A stretch of DNA of 64,000 bases from Ustilago trichophora (taxonomy: Eukaryota; Basidiomycota; Ustilaginomycetes; Ustilaginales; Ustilaginaceae), in NCBI GenBank assembly GCA_900323505.1, contig OOIN01000043.1:930001-994000 (forward strand), given 5' to 3'. Of the stretch, positions 19,137 to 31,063 are shown in pieces. A program made the position numbers and the translations under genes. The stretch's first letter is position 1, and the number at the start of each line of letters is the position of its first letter. The notes under the pieces were generated by a model, which was given only the letters and a program-made list of their open reading frames with translations, searched no databases and was not told the DNA's origin.

Positions 19137-22100
19137 ATGAACCCGCAGCAACCACCTAACCACGGTCTCGGTGGCCCCTTCCAGGCTCAGGCAGCTCCTC
19201 CACGACCCGGTGCTCCCCCCGGCGCACAGCAACAAGCTTCCTTCCCACCCCAACAGCAGCAACCTTTTCCACAGCAGCAGCGTCCCATGCTACCCCCACA
19301 GCAGATGCAGCAACAAGGTGTCAGGCCACCAGTCAACCCAGCCATGCAACCCCGACCTCAGCCTGGCATGCCTTTTGCCAGGCCGCCAGCATCAACAGCA
19401 GGAGCTCCAACCCCCAATATGAACGCTGCTCGTCCTCCTGCTGCTCGTCCTTATCCCCAACAGCAGCAGCCAGTCATGCAGGCTTCCGGACTGCAGCCCA
19501 ACCCGCACATGCAAGGCAGGCTTAGCCCGAGGCCCCCAGCGCAGCCTGGCGCTCCTGCCAACATCGACTCGCAAATGGCCGGCCTCGATCTCCAGGCTCG
19601 ACAGCCTAGTCCTGCTCCTGCTCTTTCGCCCGAAGCTGGTCCTGCCAGAACCAAGCGCAGCGCGCGTGCATACCACACTGATGCCCAAGCCGCATCCGCC
19701 CAGGGCTGGAACGACGCTCCCAGCCAGCCCAACCCTCCATCGGCTCCTTGGCAACAGGCTGCAGCCGCCAGAGTTGCGCAACAAGGTCACCAGCTTAACC
19801 AGCCTGACGATGATGCAGCCCTCGATCAGATGCCTGGCCAGCGAAACCTCGTTTCTCCCGCCCAAGCCGCACACAACCGTGCCATGATGGCACAGGGTGG
19901 AGCACGGCCCAACATGCCTTCGAACCAGCAGAGCAACATCCCTGGTATGCAGGCAGCGTTAGCAGGTGGCAACGGTGGAATCGCACAACCTCCTCACCAG
20001 GCTGGTCAGCGCTTCGCAGGTCCTCGCAGCAAGATCGATCCGGACCAGATCCCCAGCCCCGTCGAGATGCAGGACGCAGACCAGGAATTCTTCGACAAAG
20101 AGTGGTTCGCCACCTGTGGTCGTGGTGGCATGCCACTCAGCACAACCAGCTTTGCCGCTGTCGACCAGGGCAACTGCTCTCCTAAGCATCTCCGACTCAC
20201 CACCTACAGTATGCCTGCTACCGACGAGCTCGCCACCACCTCGCAATTGCCGCTCGCCGTGCTCTTGCAGCCCTTTGCGCAGCTTCGTCCCGACGAGGCT
20301 CCCATTCCCGTCGCAACTTTTGGCGAAAGTGGCCCACCTCGTTGCAAGCGCTGCCGAGCTTACATCAACGCATGGTGTGTCTTCGTCGAAGGCGGTCAAA
20401 AGTGGACCTGCAACCTTTGTGGTACCGCAACCGAAGTCGCAGCCGACTACTTCTGCAATCTCGACATGAGCGGTCGTCGTGTCGACTTTGATCAGCGTCC
20501 CGAGCTGTCGCGAGGCTCGATCGACTTTGCCGTCCCCAAAGAGTACTGGGCCGTTCAGTCGACACCCCCCGCATCCGTCTTGCTCCCCGTGGCGCCCGCT
20601 AGCACTCGAACCGAGACTGCCAAGCTCGACCCCAAGACCGAAGCCAACAACGACTACGAAGGTACTACCCTTGGCCTTAGCGGTCAGGGCGCTCAGGCGG
20701 CAAAATCAGCTACCAAGGCGGCCAGCGAGGCGCTCAACGGTCTGCAGATCGGCAAGGGTCGCACCACCGTGCGCGCTCCCCGCCCTTTGACCTACTTCTT
20801 TGCCATCGACGTCAGCTACAGTGCTGTCCGCTCAGGTGCCCTTGCCAGCTCTGTCGAGGCGATCCGCGAAACGCTCTATGGCCCCAAGGCAAGCTCTGCA
20901 GATCAAGGCACCAACGGTGCTCCCGACGCTGATGCAAGCACTGGACCCGGCTTTGGTCTCGTCGAAGGTGCTCGTGTTGCCATTCTCACCTTTGACCGTG
21001 CACTGCACTTCTACAACCTCTCGGCAGAGCTCGACCAGGCCCAGATGCTTGTGGTCGGCGACATTGACGAGCCCTTTGTGCCCATCAGTGAAGGTCTGTT
21101 GGCAGATGCATGGGAGTCGCGCCACCTCATCGAAGGCTTGCTCGACAACCTGCCTACCATGTTTGCTGACAGCATGGTCGGCGATGCTGCCCTCGGTGCG
21201 GCGGTTCGAGGTGCACAGGCAGCGCTCTCGACCATCGGTGGCCAAGTCAACATCTTCCTCTCCACGATCCCCACCGTGGGACCTGGTGCGCTCAAGCACC
21301 GCGAGGATACCAAGTTGTACGGCACAGACAAGGAGAAGAACCTCTTCGTTCCTCAGGATGGCTTCTACCGCGGCGTTGCTGAAGAGTGCGTCGACGCCGG
21401 CATTGGCATCAACGTCTTTTTCTTCCCTTCGCAGTACATTGATGTGGCCACCATCGGCGTGCTCCCCGGTTTCACTGGAGGTGAAGTTTTCTTCCACCCG
21501 CGTTTCGATCCCGTTCGCGATGGCGTCAAGCTGCAGACCGAGGTGCGTCGTACCGTGCTGCGCGAGACTGCCTACAATGTAACGATGCGTCTGCGATGCT
21601 CCAACGGTCTGCGCGTTGCCGACCACTTTGGCAACTTCTTCCAGCGCAACGCTACCGATCTCGAGGTGGGCACCATGGACGCGGACAAGTGTATCGCGGC
21701 ACTGGTCAAGCACGAAGGCAAGCTGGACGAGAAGCACGAGGCTCACTTCCAGTGTGCGGTGCTCTACACCACTGCCGAGGGAGAGCGACGTGTACGATGC
21801 CACAACATTGCTGTACCTGTCACTTCGTTGCTCGGCAACGTCTTCCGCTACGCCGACATGGACAGCACCGTGGCCTACTATGCCAAGGAAACCGTATCGC
21901 TGGCGCACGCCAAACCGCTCAAAGAAGTTCGTCACTACTTGACGGACAAATGCGTCAAGATCCTGCTGGCCTACCGCCGCAACTGTGCATCCTCGACGAG
22001 CCCGGGCCAGCTGATTCTGCCGGAGAGCTTCAAGCTCTTCCCCCTCTACGCGCTGGCGATCAACAAGACCAAGAGCATCAAGGGCGGCAATGTCACCTCG

Positions 22101-22703
22101 GACGTACGTGCGTTCTACATGCGCTTCTTCCGCGCCCAAGGTGTATCGGCGATCATGTCGATGCTGTATCCACGCATGATTGCGCTCCACACCATGTCGG
22201 ATGCCGATGGATCGCCGATCAAGATCCAGCAGCCGGATGGATCCACTGTCGACGGTACACGGATCAAGACGCCTGCGCTGATGCGACCTTCGTATCTGCG
22301 CATGGAGGGTCACGGAGCCTACTTGCTCGAGAACGGAGAGATGTGCATCCTGTGGTTGGGTGCCAATGTCAACCCTCGTCTGCTGGAGGATCTGTACGGT
22401 GTCGGCTCATTGGAAGAGATCGATGCACGCATGACTCGGTTGCCCAAGCTCCCGACCAAGCTGTCGAAGCAGGTACGTGCCATTGTGCAGTCGTTTGCGC
22501 TGCAGAGGAACAAGCCAGAGCTGCCGGTGCTCATCGCAAGACAGAACCGCGATGGCACCGAGGTGGAGCTGGCAAACAGTCTGGTGGAGGATCAGAACAA
22601 CGATGCCATGAGCTACGTCGATTACCTCTGCCACGTTCACAGAATCATCAGCTCGGATATGACCTCAGGTAAGGAGGAGTCTTCTTCCTGGTTCTCGTCA
22701 TAA
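19137..22703 (+). CDS. SEC24: COPII coat subunit Sec24, 1188 aa
   Basis: The cargo-binding subunit of the COPII coat on ER exit sites, acting as a heterodimer with Sec23. Residues 1-330 are Pro/Gln-rich and disordered, as in other Sec24 proteins. The zinc finger uses C403, C406, C425 and C428 (CKRC...CNLC). The vWA-like trunk starts near residue 550 (FFAIDVSYSAV), followed by the beta-sandwich and all-helical parts and a C-terminal gelsolin-like domain (MCILWLGANVNPRLLEDLYG). The length exceeds yeast Sec24 (926) mainly through the N-terminal tail. Single exon from the ATG at 19137. Confidence 0.97.
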   Translation: MNPQQPPNHGLGGPFQAQAAPPRPGAPPGAQQQASFPPQQQQPFPQQQRPMLPPQQMQQQGVRPPVNPAMQPRPQPGMPFARPPASTAGAPTPNMNAARPPAARPYPQQQQPVMQASGLQPNPHMQGRLSPRPPAQPGAPANIDSQMAGLDLQARQPSPAPALSPEAGPARTKRSARAYHTDAQAASAQGWNDAPSQPNPPSAPWQQAAAARVAQQGHQLNQPDDDAALDQMPGQRNLVSPAQAAHNRAMMAQGGARPNMPSNQQSNIPGMQAALAGGNGGIAQPPHQAGQRFAGPRSKIDPDQIPSPVEMQDADQEFFDKEWFATCGRGGMPLSTTSFAAVDQGNCSPKHLRLTTYSMPATDELATTSQLPLAVLLQPFAQLRPDEAPIPVATFGESGPPRCKRCRAYINAWCVFVEGGQKWTCNLCGTATEVAADYFCNLDMSGRRVDFDQRPELSRGSIDFAVPKEYWAVQSTPPASVLLPVAPASTRTETAKLDPKTEANNDYEGTTLGLSGQGAQAAKSATKAASEALNGLQIGKGRTTVRAPRPLTYFFAIDVSYSAVRSGALASSVEAIRETLYGPKASSADQGTNGAPDADASTGPGFGLVEGARVAILTFDRALHFYNLSAELDQAQMLVVGDIDEPFVPISEGLLADAWESRHLIEGLLDNLPTMFADSMVGDAALGAAVRGAQAALSTIGGQVNIFLSTIPTVGPGALKHREDTKLYGTDKEKNLFVPQDGFYRGVAEECVDAGIGINVFFFPSQYIDVATIGVLPGFTGGEVFFHPRFDPVRDGVKLQTEVRRTVLRETAYNVTMRLRCSNGLRVADHFGNFFQRNATDLEVGTMDADKCIAALVKHEGKLDEKHEAHFQCAVLYTTAEGERRVRCHNIAVPVTSLLGNVFRYADMDSTVAYYAKETVSLAHAKPLKEVRHYLTDKCVKILLAYRRNCASSTSPGQLILPESFKLFPLYALAINKTKSIKGGNVTSDVRAFYMRFFRAQGVSAIMSMLYPRMIALHTMSDADGSPIKIQQPDGSTVDGTRIKTPALMRPSYLRMEGHGAYLLENGEMCILWLGANVNPRLLEDLYGVGSLEEIDARMTRLPKLPTKLSKQVRAIVQSFALQRNKPELPVLIARQNRDGTEVELANSLVEDQNNDAMSYVDYLCHVHRIISSDMTSGKEESSSWFSS

Positions 22704-24866
<2,163 letters not shown>

Positions 24867-25246
24867 CCGCGCTCATTGGAAAGAAGATGTAAGCTTATGT
24901 TTTTCTTAGATAGATGCTCATCAACTCTCAACGTGGTTTCGGGTAGAAATTTTTTACTTTACACACAAACATGGCAGTCACAAATTGAGAAGGTCAAAGA
25001 GAAAAGAGGAACCAAAGAGGGTACAAGGTTCGTTTTTTGGATTTGTACTGGGTGAGTTTAGGATATGACGTGACTGCGTAGAGACTGAACCCCTCACGTC
25101 GGGAGGAACGGCCTTTCGGTTCTTGCACAAAGGCTTAGGCTTGTGCCTTTTGTGCAAGGACCTTGAGAGTTGGAAATTTTGTTTTTACAGCGTCAAAAAG
25201 GGATAAGGGATGATGCCGTAGGGTGAAGTGTCGAGGCCTAGACGAT
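24867..25246. other. Convergent 3' intergenic region
   Basis: Between the stops of the fusion gene (+) and RACK1 (-). A/T-rich 3' sequence with no gene seen. Confidence 0.6.
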
Positions 25247-27218
25247 TTACAAAACGGTGAAGACACGGACAATGTTGTCCGAGTAACCGGCGAAGAGGGT
25301 CTGGCCGTCGGCGGACCAGGCGAGCGAGAGGCACTCGGGGTCAGCCGAGTTCTTGCCAACGCCGGTGAACTCGGGCTTGAGCTCGTCGACGATGCTCTTG
25401 GACTCGAGGTCGAAGATCTTGATGCACGAAGCGGTGGCAGCGCAGAGCCAGTAACGGTTGGGAGAGAAGACAAGCGCGTTGACAGTGTCACCGGCCTCGA
25501 GCGAGTAGAGGTGCTTGCCATCGGAAAGCTCCCAAAGCATGGTGATGCCGTCCTTTCCACCAGAGGCGCAGAGCGAACCATCGGGAGAAACAGTGACGGT
25601 GTTGATGTAGCCAGTGTGGCCGTAGTGGTTGGTCTTCAACTTGCACTTGCTAAGCTCCCAGACCTACATAGCGTACCGCAATGAAGATAAAGAGGCGATG
25701 ATGAAGAATGCAAGATGGTCAGTGACTGTTGTCTTGTTTGTTTTGCAAAGACAGATCAGAGTGGAGAATGGCCTTTTTTTTTCTTGTTGAGACTGTGTTC
25801 CTTGTTCCTTCCTTTCTTCCTCCTATCCATGTGCGGCGCAACCCTTTTCGTGGAAAAGGTGAATGCTCAGTGATCTTGGTGACTTTAGATATTCTCATCG
25901 AGCTAAGCTCTCTATAGTAGCAAATATTAGAAGTACTCTTCATCGCAATCCACCGTGTTGTGGCCGCCGCATTGTTCTCCTTGTGTGCAACTGATGACTT
26001 CCGACTTGCTCCACTTGATCTGATCTGTTTTGAGTTTTTTTTTTGCTTGGGAGGGAAACTTACCTTGACGACCTTGTCCCAACCAGCAGAGACAATGACG
26101 GGGTTCTGGGGGTTGGGGCTGAAGCGAACGCAGCTGACCCACTCGGAGTGACCGTCGTCGGTGATGTTGAACTTGCACTCGCCGAGGGTGTTCCAGAGCT
26201 TGATGGTGCGGTCACGCGAACCGGAGACGATCTGGCGGTTGTCAGCCGAGAAGGAGACGGAGAGAACGTCGGCGGTGTGGCCGACAAAGCGGCGGGTGGT
26301 GGTGCCGGTGTTCAAGTCCCAAAGACGGAGGGTCTTGTCCCACGAGGCCGAGAGAGCGAACTGGCCGTCGGAGGAGATGACAATGTCGGAAACGAAGTGG
26401 TTGTGGCCGTGGAGGATTCGCTTGGGGTAACCGTAGTTGGAGTCATCACGGCTGAGCTGCCAGACAATGATGGTGCGGTCACGCGAGGCGGTGAGGAGGA
26501 GATCGGGGTTCTCCTGCGAGGTGGCGATGGCGGTGATCCAGCCCTTGTGGCCGGCGAGGGAGCCCTTGTAGACGAGAGACTCAGACCTGCGAAACGAAGA
26601 GTAGTCGCAAAAAGTTGCGTCGAAGGTCAGTATACATGGATTGCCAAGGGAATTCTGCCATCGCCGCTATGGGCGATTGACTAAGTCTTTGAGAAGAACG
26701 GCATGCTGCAAGACTAAAACGGGGGTCCCGCCAAATAGAACCAAGTCGACCAAATCCAGCATTCCTTGGAAGGTATGATCCCTCCACAGCAGCGTATCCA
26801 CTGTAGGCATTCTTACTCCATCTGTCGCATGCTCTGGGAATCCATGGGATCGTTGAGGGCTTGCTCTCTACGTGTTTGGTATGGTTGCTCATGATGCATG
26901 TCCGTTGCCATCTCTAGGTTCAAGTCGCCGTTGCGAAGACCTCCCGAGGTGCACCAATCCGGCAAGATGTTTTGTCCCTGCATTGAACCCCCTGAATCGT
27001 TCGTATGTCCGCTGCAGAGCCTTGCTGTACTGGTTTGTGCTATTCCTTCGCTGTAGTCGTATTGCTAATGTGCAATCCAGAGAAGTTCCAACTACTGGCA
27101 GTGACGATAGTGCCTAGCCTCCCGCCGATATCCTTCTCCTTCCTCTGTCGTGCAGCATGCGTGTTGCTTCCGTGGTCGACATGATTGCTATTGCAGCAAA
27201 GTATTGTAAAACTTACAT
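25247..27218 (-). CDS. rak1: RACK1/Asc1 seven-WD40 ribosomal scaffold, 313 aa, three exons
   Basis: The G-beta-like receptor for activated C kinase that sits on the 40S head; in Ustilago the orthologue is called Rak1. Exon 3 is 25247-25663, exon 2 is 26064-26586, and intron 2 (25664-26063) has GTAAGT and TAG ends, phase 0. Exon 2 opens with a single G and then reads [22 protein letters not shown]. The only fitting upstream donor is AT|GTAAGT at 27218-27211, which makes the start codon from 27218-27217 plus 26586. The product is then 313 residues, the usual RACK1 length, and begins in register with other fungal RACK1 proteins. Intron 1 is 630 bases with a TACTGAC branch site. Repeats such as [13 protein letters not shown] and [13 protein letters not shown] are plain. 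Intron 2 carries a snoRNA. Confidence 0.93.
25858..25954 (-). ncRNA. snR24: Box C/D snoRNA U24 (snR24) in RACK1 intron 2
   Basis: On the minus strand a terminal stem GGTGGAT (25954-25948) pairs with ATTCACC (25864-25858), seven pairs including one G-U. Next to it lie a C-box-like GCGATGA (25946-25940) and a D box CTGA (25870-25867), about 80 bases apart. An internal C'-like TCGATGA is present. Two blocks, AATATTTGCTACT and CACCAAGATC just before the D box, match the guide elements I recall from yeast snR24 and human U24, which direct 2'-O-methylation of large-subunit rRNA. Yeast snR24 is likewise encoded in the intron of ASC1, the RACK1 gene, which supports the call. The C box departs from consensus at one position. 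Confidence 0.88.
26587..27216 (-). other. RACK1 intron 1 (splits the start codon)
   Basis: Donor GTAAGT at 27216-27211 and acceptor CGCAG ending at 26587, with a TACTGAC branch site near 26627. At 630 bases it is long for this organism. I found no convincing C/D box pair in it; an H/ACA RNA cannot be excluded by eye. Confidence 0.75.
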
Positions 27219-28089
27219 CTTGAATATTATGTGTATGAGTAGGTGGTGATGGGAGCGTGACGATGATGTCGACGAGAAGCCGAGATGATCTTGCTAGGCC
27301 ACGGCTGGCTTGGCTGGATTTGGCTGGACTTGGCTTTCGTTTGCCGTTCCAAACTGCGGGAATGGACACAGACGAATTCCAAAAAAGACTGGCTGGCTGG
27401 CTGGTACTTGCGCACTCTGTTGGGCTCCGAAGTCGCACGCAACTGCAGGCTGCAACCACTTGCAAACTGCTACGCCAAATATGTTGCTCGCGAGCCAAAC
27501 AAAGTTGACAGCAGGTGGCTTTCTCGCAATCGCTACGCCTTCAAAATCAGTTTGGCCTATGTCTGAGGTCTGTGTGAGCGAGTGAGTCTGGTTTCTTCTT
27601 GCGTTGTGAGGACAGAGATTGGATTTCAAAGTTGGGATCCTACACGTGATTGACTTTATTCATTCTAAAGTTCGGCCGAGGCTATATCTTGAAATTTTGA
27701 ATTACGAGGTGGTCAAAGTCTCGAATTTCTCTCTGTGGCCAGCCAGTTGGAGTAATTTGCGGTTGCAGGTCTGTCTCGAAATTGGTTTTGGCAGGTAGGA
27801 AGTCACGAAGCCATCTGCAAGCTGTGGTGATTCTCAAAATGTGCCTCAGAGACGACTCGGTTGGAGAGCAGCCAAAGTACGGCTTGGGCTCAAAAGAGCG
27901 CTGTGCAACTGTCACCAAAATTCACCAGAGTGTGAGAACAGTTTGAGATGCAATCCGCGACTGCTAGACTGAGAGAGTGTGTGTGTGAGTGAGAGTAAAT
28001 CCGGCAGGCTCAGCGTGGATTCTAGCTTGAGCATCTCATCCGTCCCTTCTCCACCGTCAAGATCACCATCACATCTATACCTATTCACA
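27219..28089. promoter_or_regulatory. Divergent promoter of RACK1 and RPL12
   Basis: About 870 bases between the split start codon of RACK1 (-) and the ATG of RPL12 (+). It contains GGCT/TTGGC-rich stretches at about 27302-27335 and 27388-27404 and a C/T-rich leader before RPL12. Frames here are short and unconvincing. Sharing would couple two ribosomal genes; this is inferred from arrangement. Confidence 0.6.
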
Positions 28090-29407
28090 ATGGCGCCCAA
28101 GATCGACCCCAACGAGATCAAGGTGATTATCTATTCCAACCAAACATAATCGACCACCTCTCTCTCTCTCTCTCTCTCTCGCATTCGACCTCAATCGACC
28201 AGCTGCACAGATCACATCAACCGCCACTTGAGCCGACAATTCCACCGCACATATGACTTCAACATCTCCATGATACCAGATATAATAGCGCCCAACATTC
28301 TGCCCGAAGATGTAGGAGGTAGCAGACGTATCGTCACGACCAAATAGCGCCCGTCTGTTGGGCACATTGGAGGATTACTCGTTGCCAGCGGTGTGACAGC
28401 ACAGAGGAGCATTGCAGACGGAATCCACTCAATCTGTCGACACAGCATAGTTGCTCAGGCATGCAGATACGCCAGTAGTGGATACGTCGCTCGGGCTGCA
28501 GCGCTATCATCAGGCTTCGACGACGTCTGGGATTGCTGCTACATCATAGCAGGTGGAAAGCAAGTGTTTGAAGCCCTGCTGCGAGCGTCCGAGTCGATTT
28601 GGAGATTTGTCTCGCAGCGCACTGCACAAGCTGTCAAAACAAGGAAAGCCTCCAAACAGCAACAAAGCATGGCGGCGCTCTGCAAAGACAGCACAGGTTT
28701 TGCACAACAAGCACGACAAACACCACACCCAGCAACCTTTAGTGATACACGCATCCGATCCTCAGCACCCAACGTCCAGCAGTATCTTGATCTGTGCAAG
28801 CTTTTTCATCATCGTCGATGCGGCCAAAAGAGAGACAGAGACGGCCGCCCGCATCTTGCAACTTTCGCAGCTTTGGCTGGAATGGCGAACAAACATGCTG
28901 ACTCCTATCTATTTCCATTGTTTCCTTGCTAACCCTCAATAGATCATCTACCTCCGAGCCACCGGTGGTGAGGTTGGTGCCTCTTCGGCGCTCGCCCCCA
29001 AGATTGGTCCTCTTGGTCTTTCGCCCAAGAAGGTCGGTGAAGACATTGCCAAGGCCACTGGTGACTGGAAGGGTCTGCGTGTTACCGTCCAGCTTACCGT
29101 CCAGAACCGTCAGGCTGCCGTTTCCGTTGTCCCCTCGGCCTCTTCGCTCGTCATCAAGGCGCTCAAGGAGCCCCCTCGTGACCGCAAGAAGGAGAAGAAC
29201 ATCAAGCACGGTGGTAACATCGCCCTTGAGGAGATCGTCGAGATTGCCCGCAAGATGCGCTTCAAGTCGTTCGCCAAGAACCTTGCCGGTACCGTCAAGG
29301 AGATCCTCGGCACTGCCCAGTCCGTCGGTTGCACCGTCAACGGCCAGAACCCTCACGCCATCATTGAGGGTATCGACGCTGGCGAGATCGAGATTGACGA
29401 CGAGTAA
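28090..29407 (+). CDS. RPL12: 60S ribosomal protein L12 (uL11), 165 aa, two exons
   Basis: The large-subunit protein at the base of the P stalk, contacting the GTPase centre. Exon 1 (28090-28122) encodes [11 protein letters not shown] and exon 2 (28943-29407) continues [20 protein letters not shown] to the TAA. The total is 165 residues, exactly the fungal family length, with the conserved [18 protein letters not shown] and [11 protein letters not shown] blocks. The donor is GTGATT rather than GTAAGT; the acceptor ends in AATAG after a GCTAAC branch site. The 820-base intron contains a CT microsatellite. Codon use is strongly biased to C-ending codons, as for a highly expressed gene. Confidence 0.95.
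28123..28942 (+). other. RPL12 intron, 820 bases
   Basis: Unusually long intron with a CT run at 28158-28180 near its 5' end. I looked for a box C/D pair with a terminal stem and found none clear, so any embedded RNA gene is unproven. Confidence 0.8.
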
Positions 29408-30208
29408 ATTATATTCTTCTCGTTTTTCAAAAGACACAAAAATCTCGTTCCATTCTAGCATCGTTTTTCTCTCCCCCCTCATTCCAGCATCATCCATCTC
29501 ATCTTCGTAAAAGTCGACCATCCCTCAAACCGCATCCCACCACACGACACCACCCACCCACCCACATACACATGACGTTATGACACCCGCTTCAAAAGAC
29601 GTTTCTCATCTGATTTGATCTGCTTCAGCAGCAGAATCAAGGGAAAAAACCCCCCCATATCACACATCACCCACGAAAAGCGAAGATGGCGTCCTTTCCA
29701 GCATGTCATAGTGTTCTTCCCCCTCCATAGTCGTGTGCGTCGAGGAGCAGCGAGACTTTTTAAGGGCATGTAATTCTACCCCTTTCTTTCTTCACACCCC
29801 AAAAAAAAACCTTTTTCCCCGTGTCTTGCAAAAAGAAGACATGATCAGTTGCACATTTTCGCTTTTCAATCCCATTTGCTACCAGTCCATTTTGCCCTTC
29901 TGCGTGTGGGTTCTCTGTTCAAGCCATGGTGGTGGTTGTATTGGTTCAAGAATGATCGAAAGGGAGGAACTGTTTTTTTTTTTTTGCACAGCACGTTGTT
30001 CTTAGAAGTTTGAGAGTGAATCGTCGAAATATATTTTTGATTGTGGCAAGACTGTTTTGGAAATTTTTAAGGATACTGTATGACAAGAGTTGTTGTGTCG
30101 AGTGTTTAGTGGAAAGCAGATGTGAGTTGTTTAGCCCGAACGGTTTTACAAAAGTAGCGCTATGGGGGGGTTAGGGTTTAAACAGCTGTAATGGTGGGCA
30201 GAGAGGCT
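29408..30208. other. Convergent 3' intergenic region
   Basis: Between the RPL12 stop (+) and the KEN-box gene stop (-). A/T rich with several homopolymer runs. No gene seen. Confidence 0.6.
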
Positions 30209-31063
30209 TTAGTCGCACAAACATCTTGGGGCATTGGTTCGTGATGGAGGACATGTAAGGGTGTGTCCATCTGCTCTTGTGACTAGGAAAAGGTTGTTGT
30301 CCAGTGGTAAGATGTCAACTTGCAACCCTACCTCGACTGGTTCCTTTCCTCCTACCTCCTCCTTTTCTTCTTGCTCGACGTAGAGCAATGTTTCGACCTC
30401 CTCCTTCTTCTTTACCGCCTTGACTGCAGGAAAATCCTGATGACACCATGACAATTGCCGAGATAATTGCATCGCCTCTTGCGAGCTCAGACTTATAGCC
30501 CCTCTTCTAGGGATTGTTTTCTTCCTATGCTGGTAGCCTACAACTCTCTTCCTCAGCAACTCTGCACTATCGCGAGAGATACCAGCCTGTTGATGTTGAT
30601 GTTGTCTCTGCTGGTTGTGATGGATGGTTCGGTTGGAACGAGCATGAATCAGCGCCAGAGTGGAAGGGTTTAATCCGTTGGAATCGTTGAGTGCCTGGGT
30701 GATATCGCGCAGAACTCTTCGGTTGGGAAGATGGTGTTGCGGAGGATTGGATGGGGGAGAGTTTTCTTTGTCTTGTTGAAGAGAGGAAAAAGTGCTGGTG
30801 AGGAATGCGGGTGTCAATGACAAGAGGTGGTTTTCGAGCTTGGCCCGGTCGAACAGATGTTGCTGCTCGAGGAGGTGGTGGTGATGATGGTGGATGACTT
30901 TGGTTTCGAGCTGCTGCGGGGGGGTAGTGGTGCTGTTGGCAGGCGAATTGGCCAAAGTGAGGCTGGACGCATTAGACGGTGGAGAGAGGGCGAGAGACAT
31001 CATCGTTGTCAACCCTTGAGCTGGGGAGTCAGACATGCTGGCGATGGATGTTGCTTGAACCAT
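30209..31063 (-). CDS. Uncharacterised protein with KEN box and D-box motifs, 284 aa
   Basis: I do not recognise a domain. The single exon starts at the ATG at 31063. The N-terminal third is Ser/Thr/Pro rich and has a natural run of six His at residues 58-63. Residues 98-103 read DKENSP, a KEN box, and residues 115-118 (RRVL in PNRRVLRDITQ) fit the RxxL destruction box, close together as in substrates of the anaphase-promoting complex. Further on are a His/Gln stretch, a basic RKRVVGYQHRKK segment and an acidic Glu/Val-rich region. No membrane segment is seen. A cell-cycle-regulated, unstable protein is a reasonable inference, but short linear motifs occur by chance. Confidence 0.65.
   Translation of the reverse strand: MVQATSIASMSDSPAQGLTTMMSLALSPPSNASSLTLANSPANSTTTPPQQLETKVIHHHHHHLLEQQHLFDRAKLENHLLSLTPAFLTSTFSSLQQDKENSPPSNPPQHHLPNRRVLRDITQALNDSNGLNPSTLALIHARSNRTIHHNQQRQHQHQQAGISRDSAELLRKRVVGYQHRKKTIPRRGAISLSSQEAMQLSRQLSWCHQDFPAVKAVKKKEEVETLLYVEQEEKEEVGGKEPVEVGLQVDILPLDNNLFLVTRADGHTLTCPPSRTNAPRCLCD

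Noticed and set aside
28123..28942. Possible snoRNA in the RPL12 intron
   Set aside because: Isolated C-like and D-like boxes are too far apart and lack a terminal stem.
30168..30182. Telomere-like TTAGGG next to a G run
   Set aside because: Only a single unit is present and the flanks are ordinary genes.
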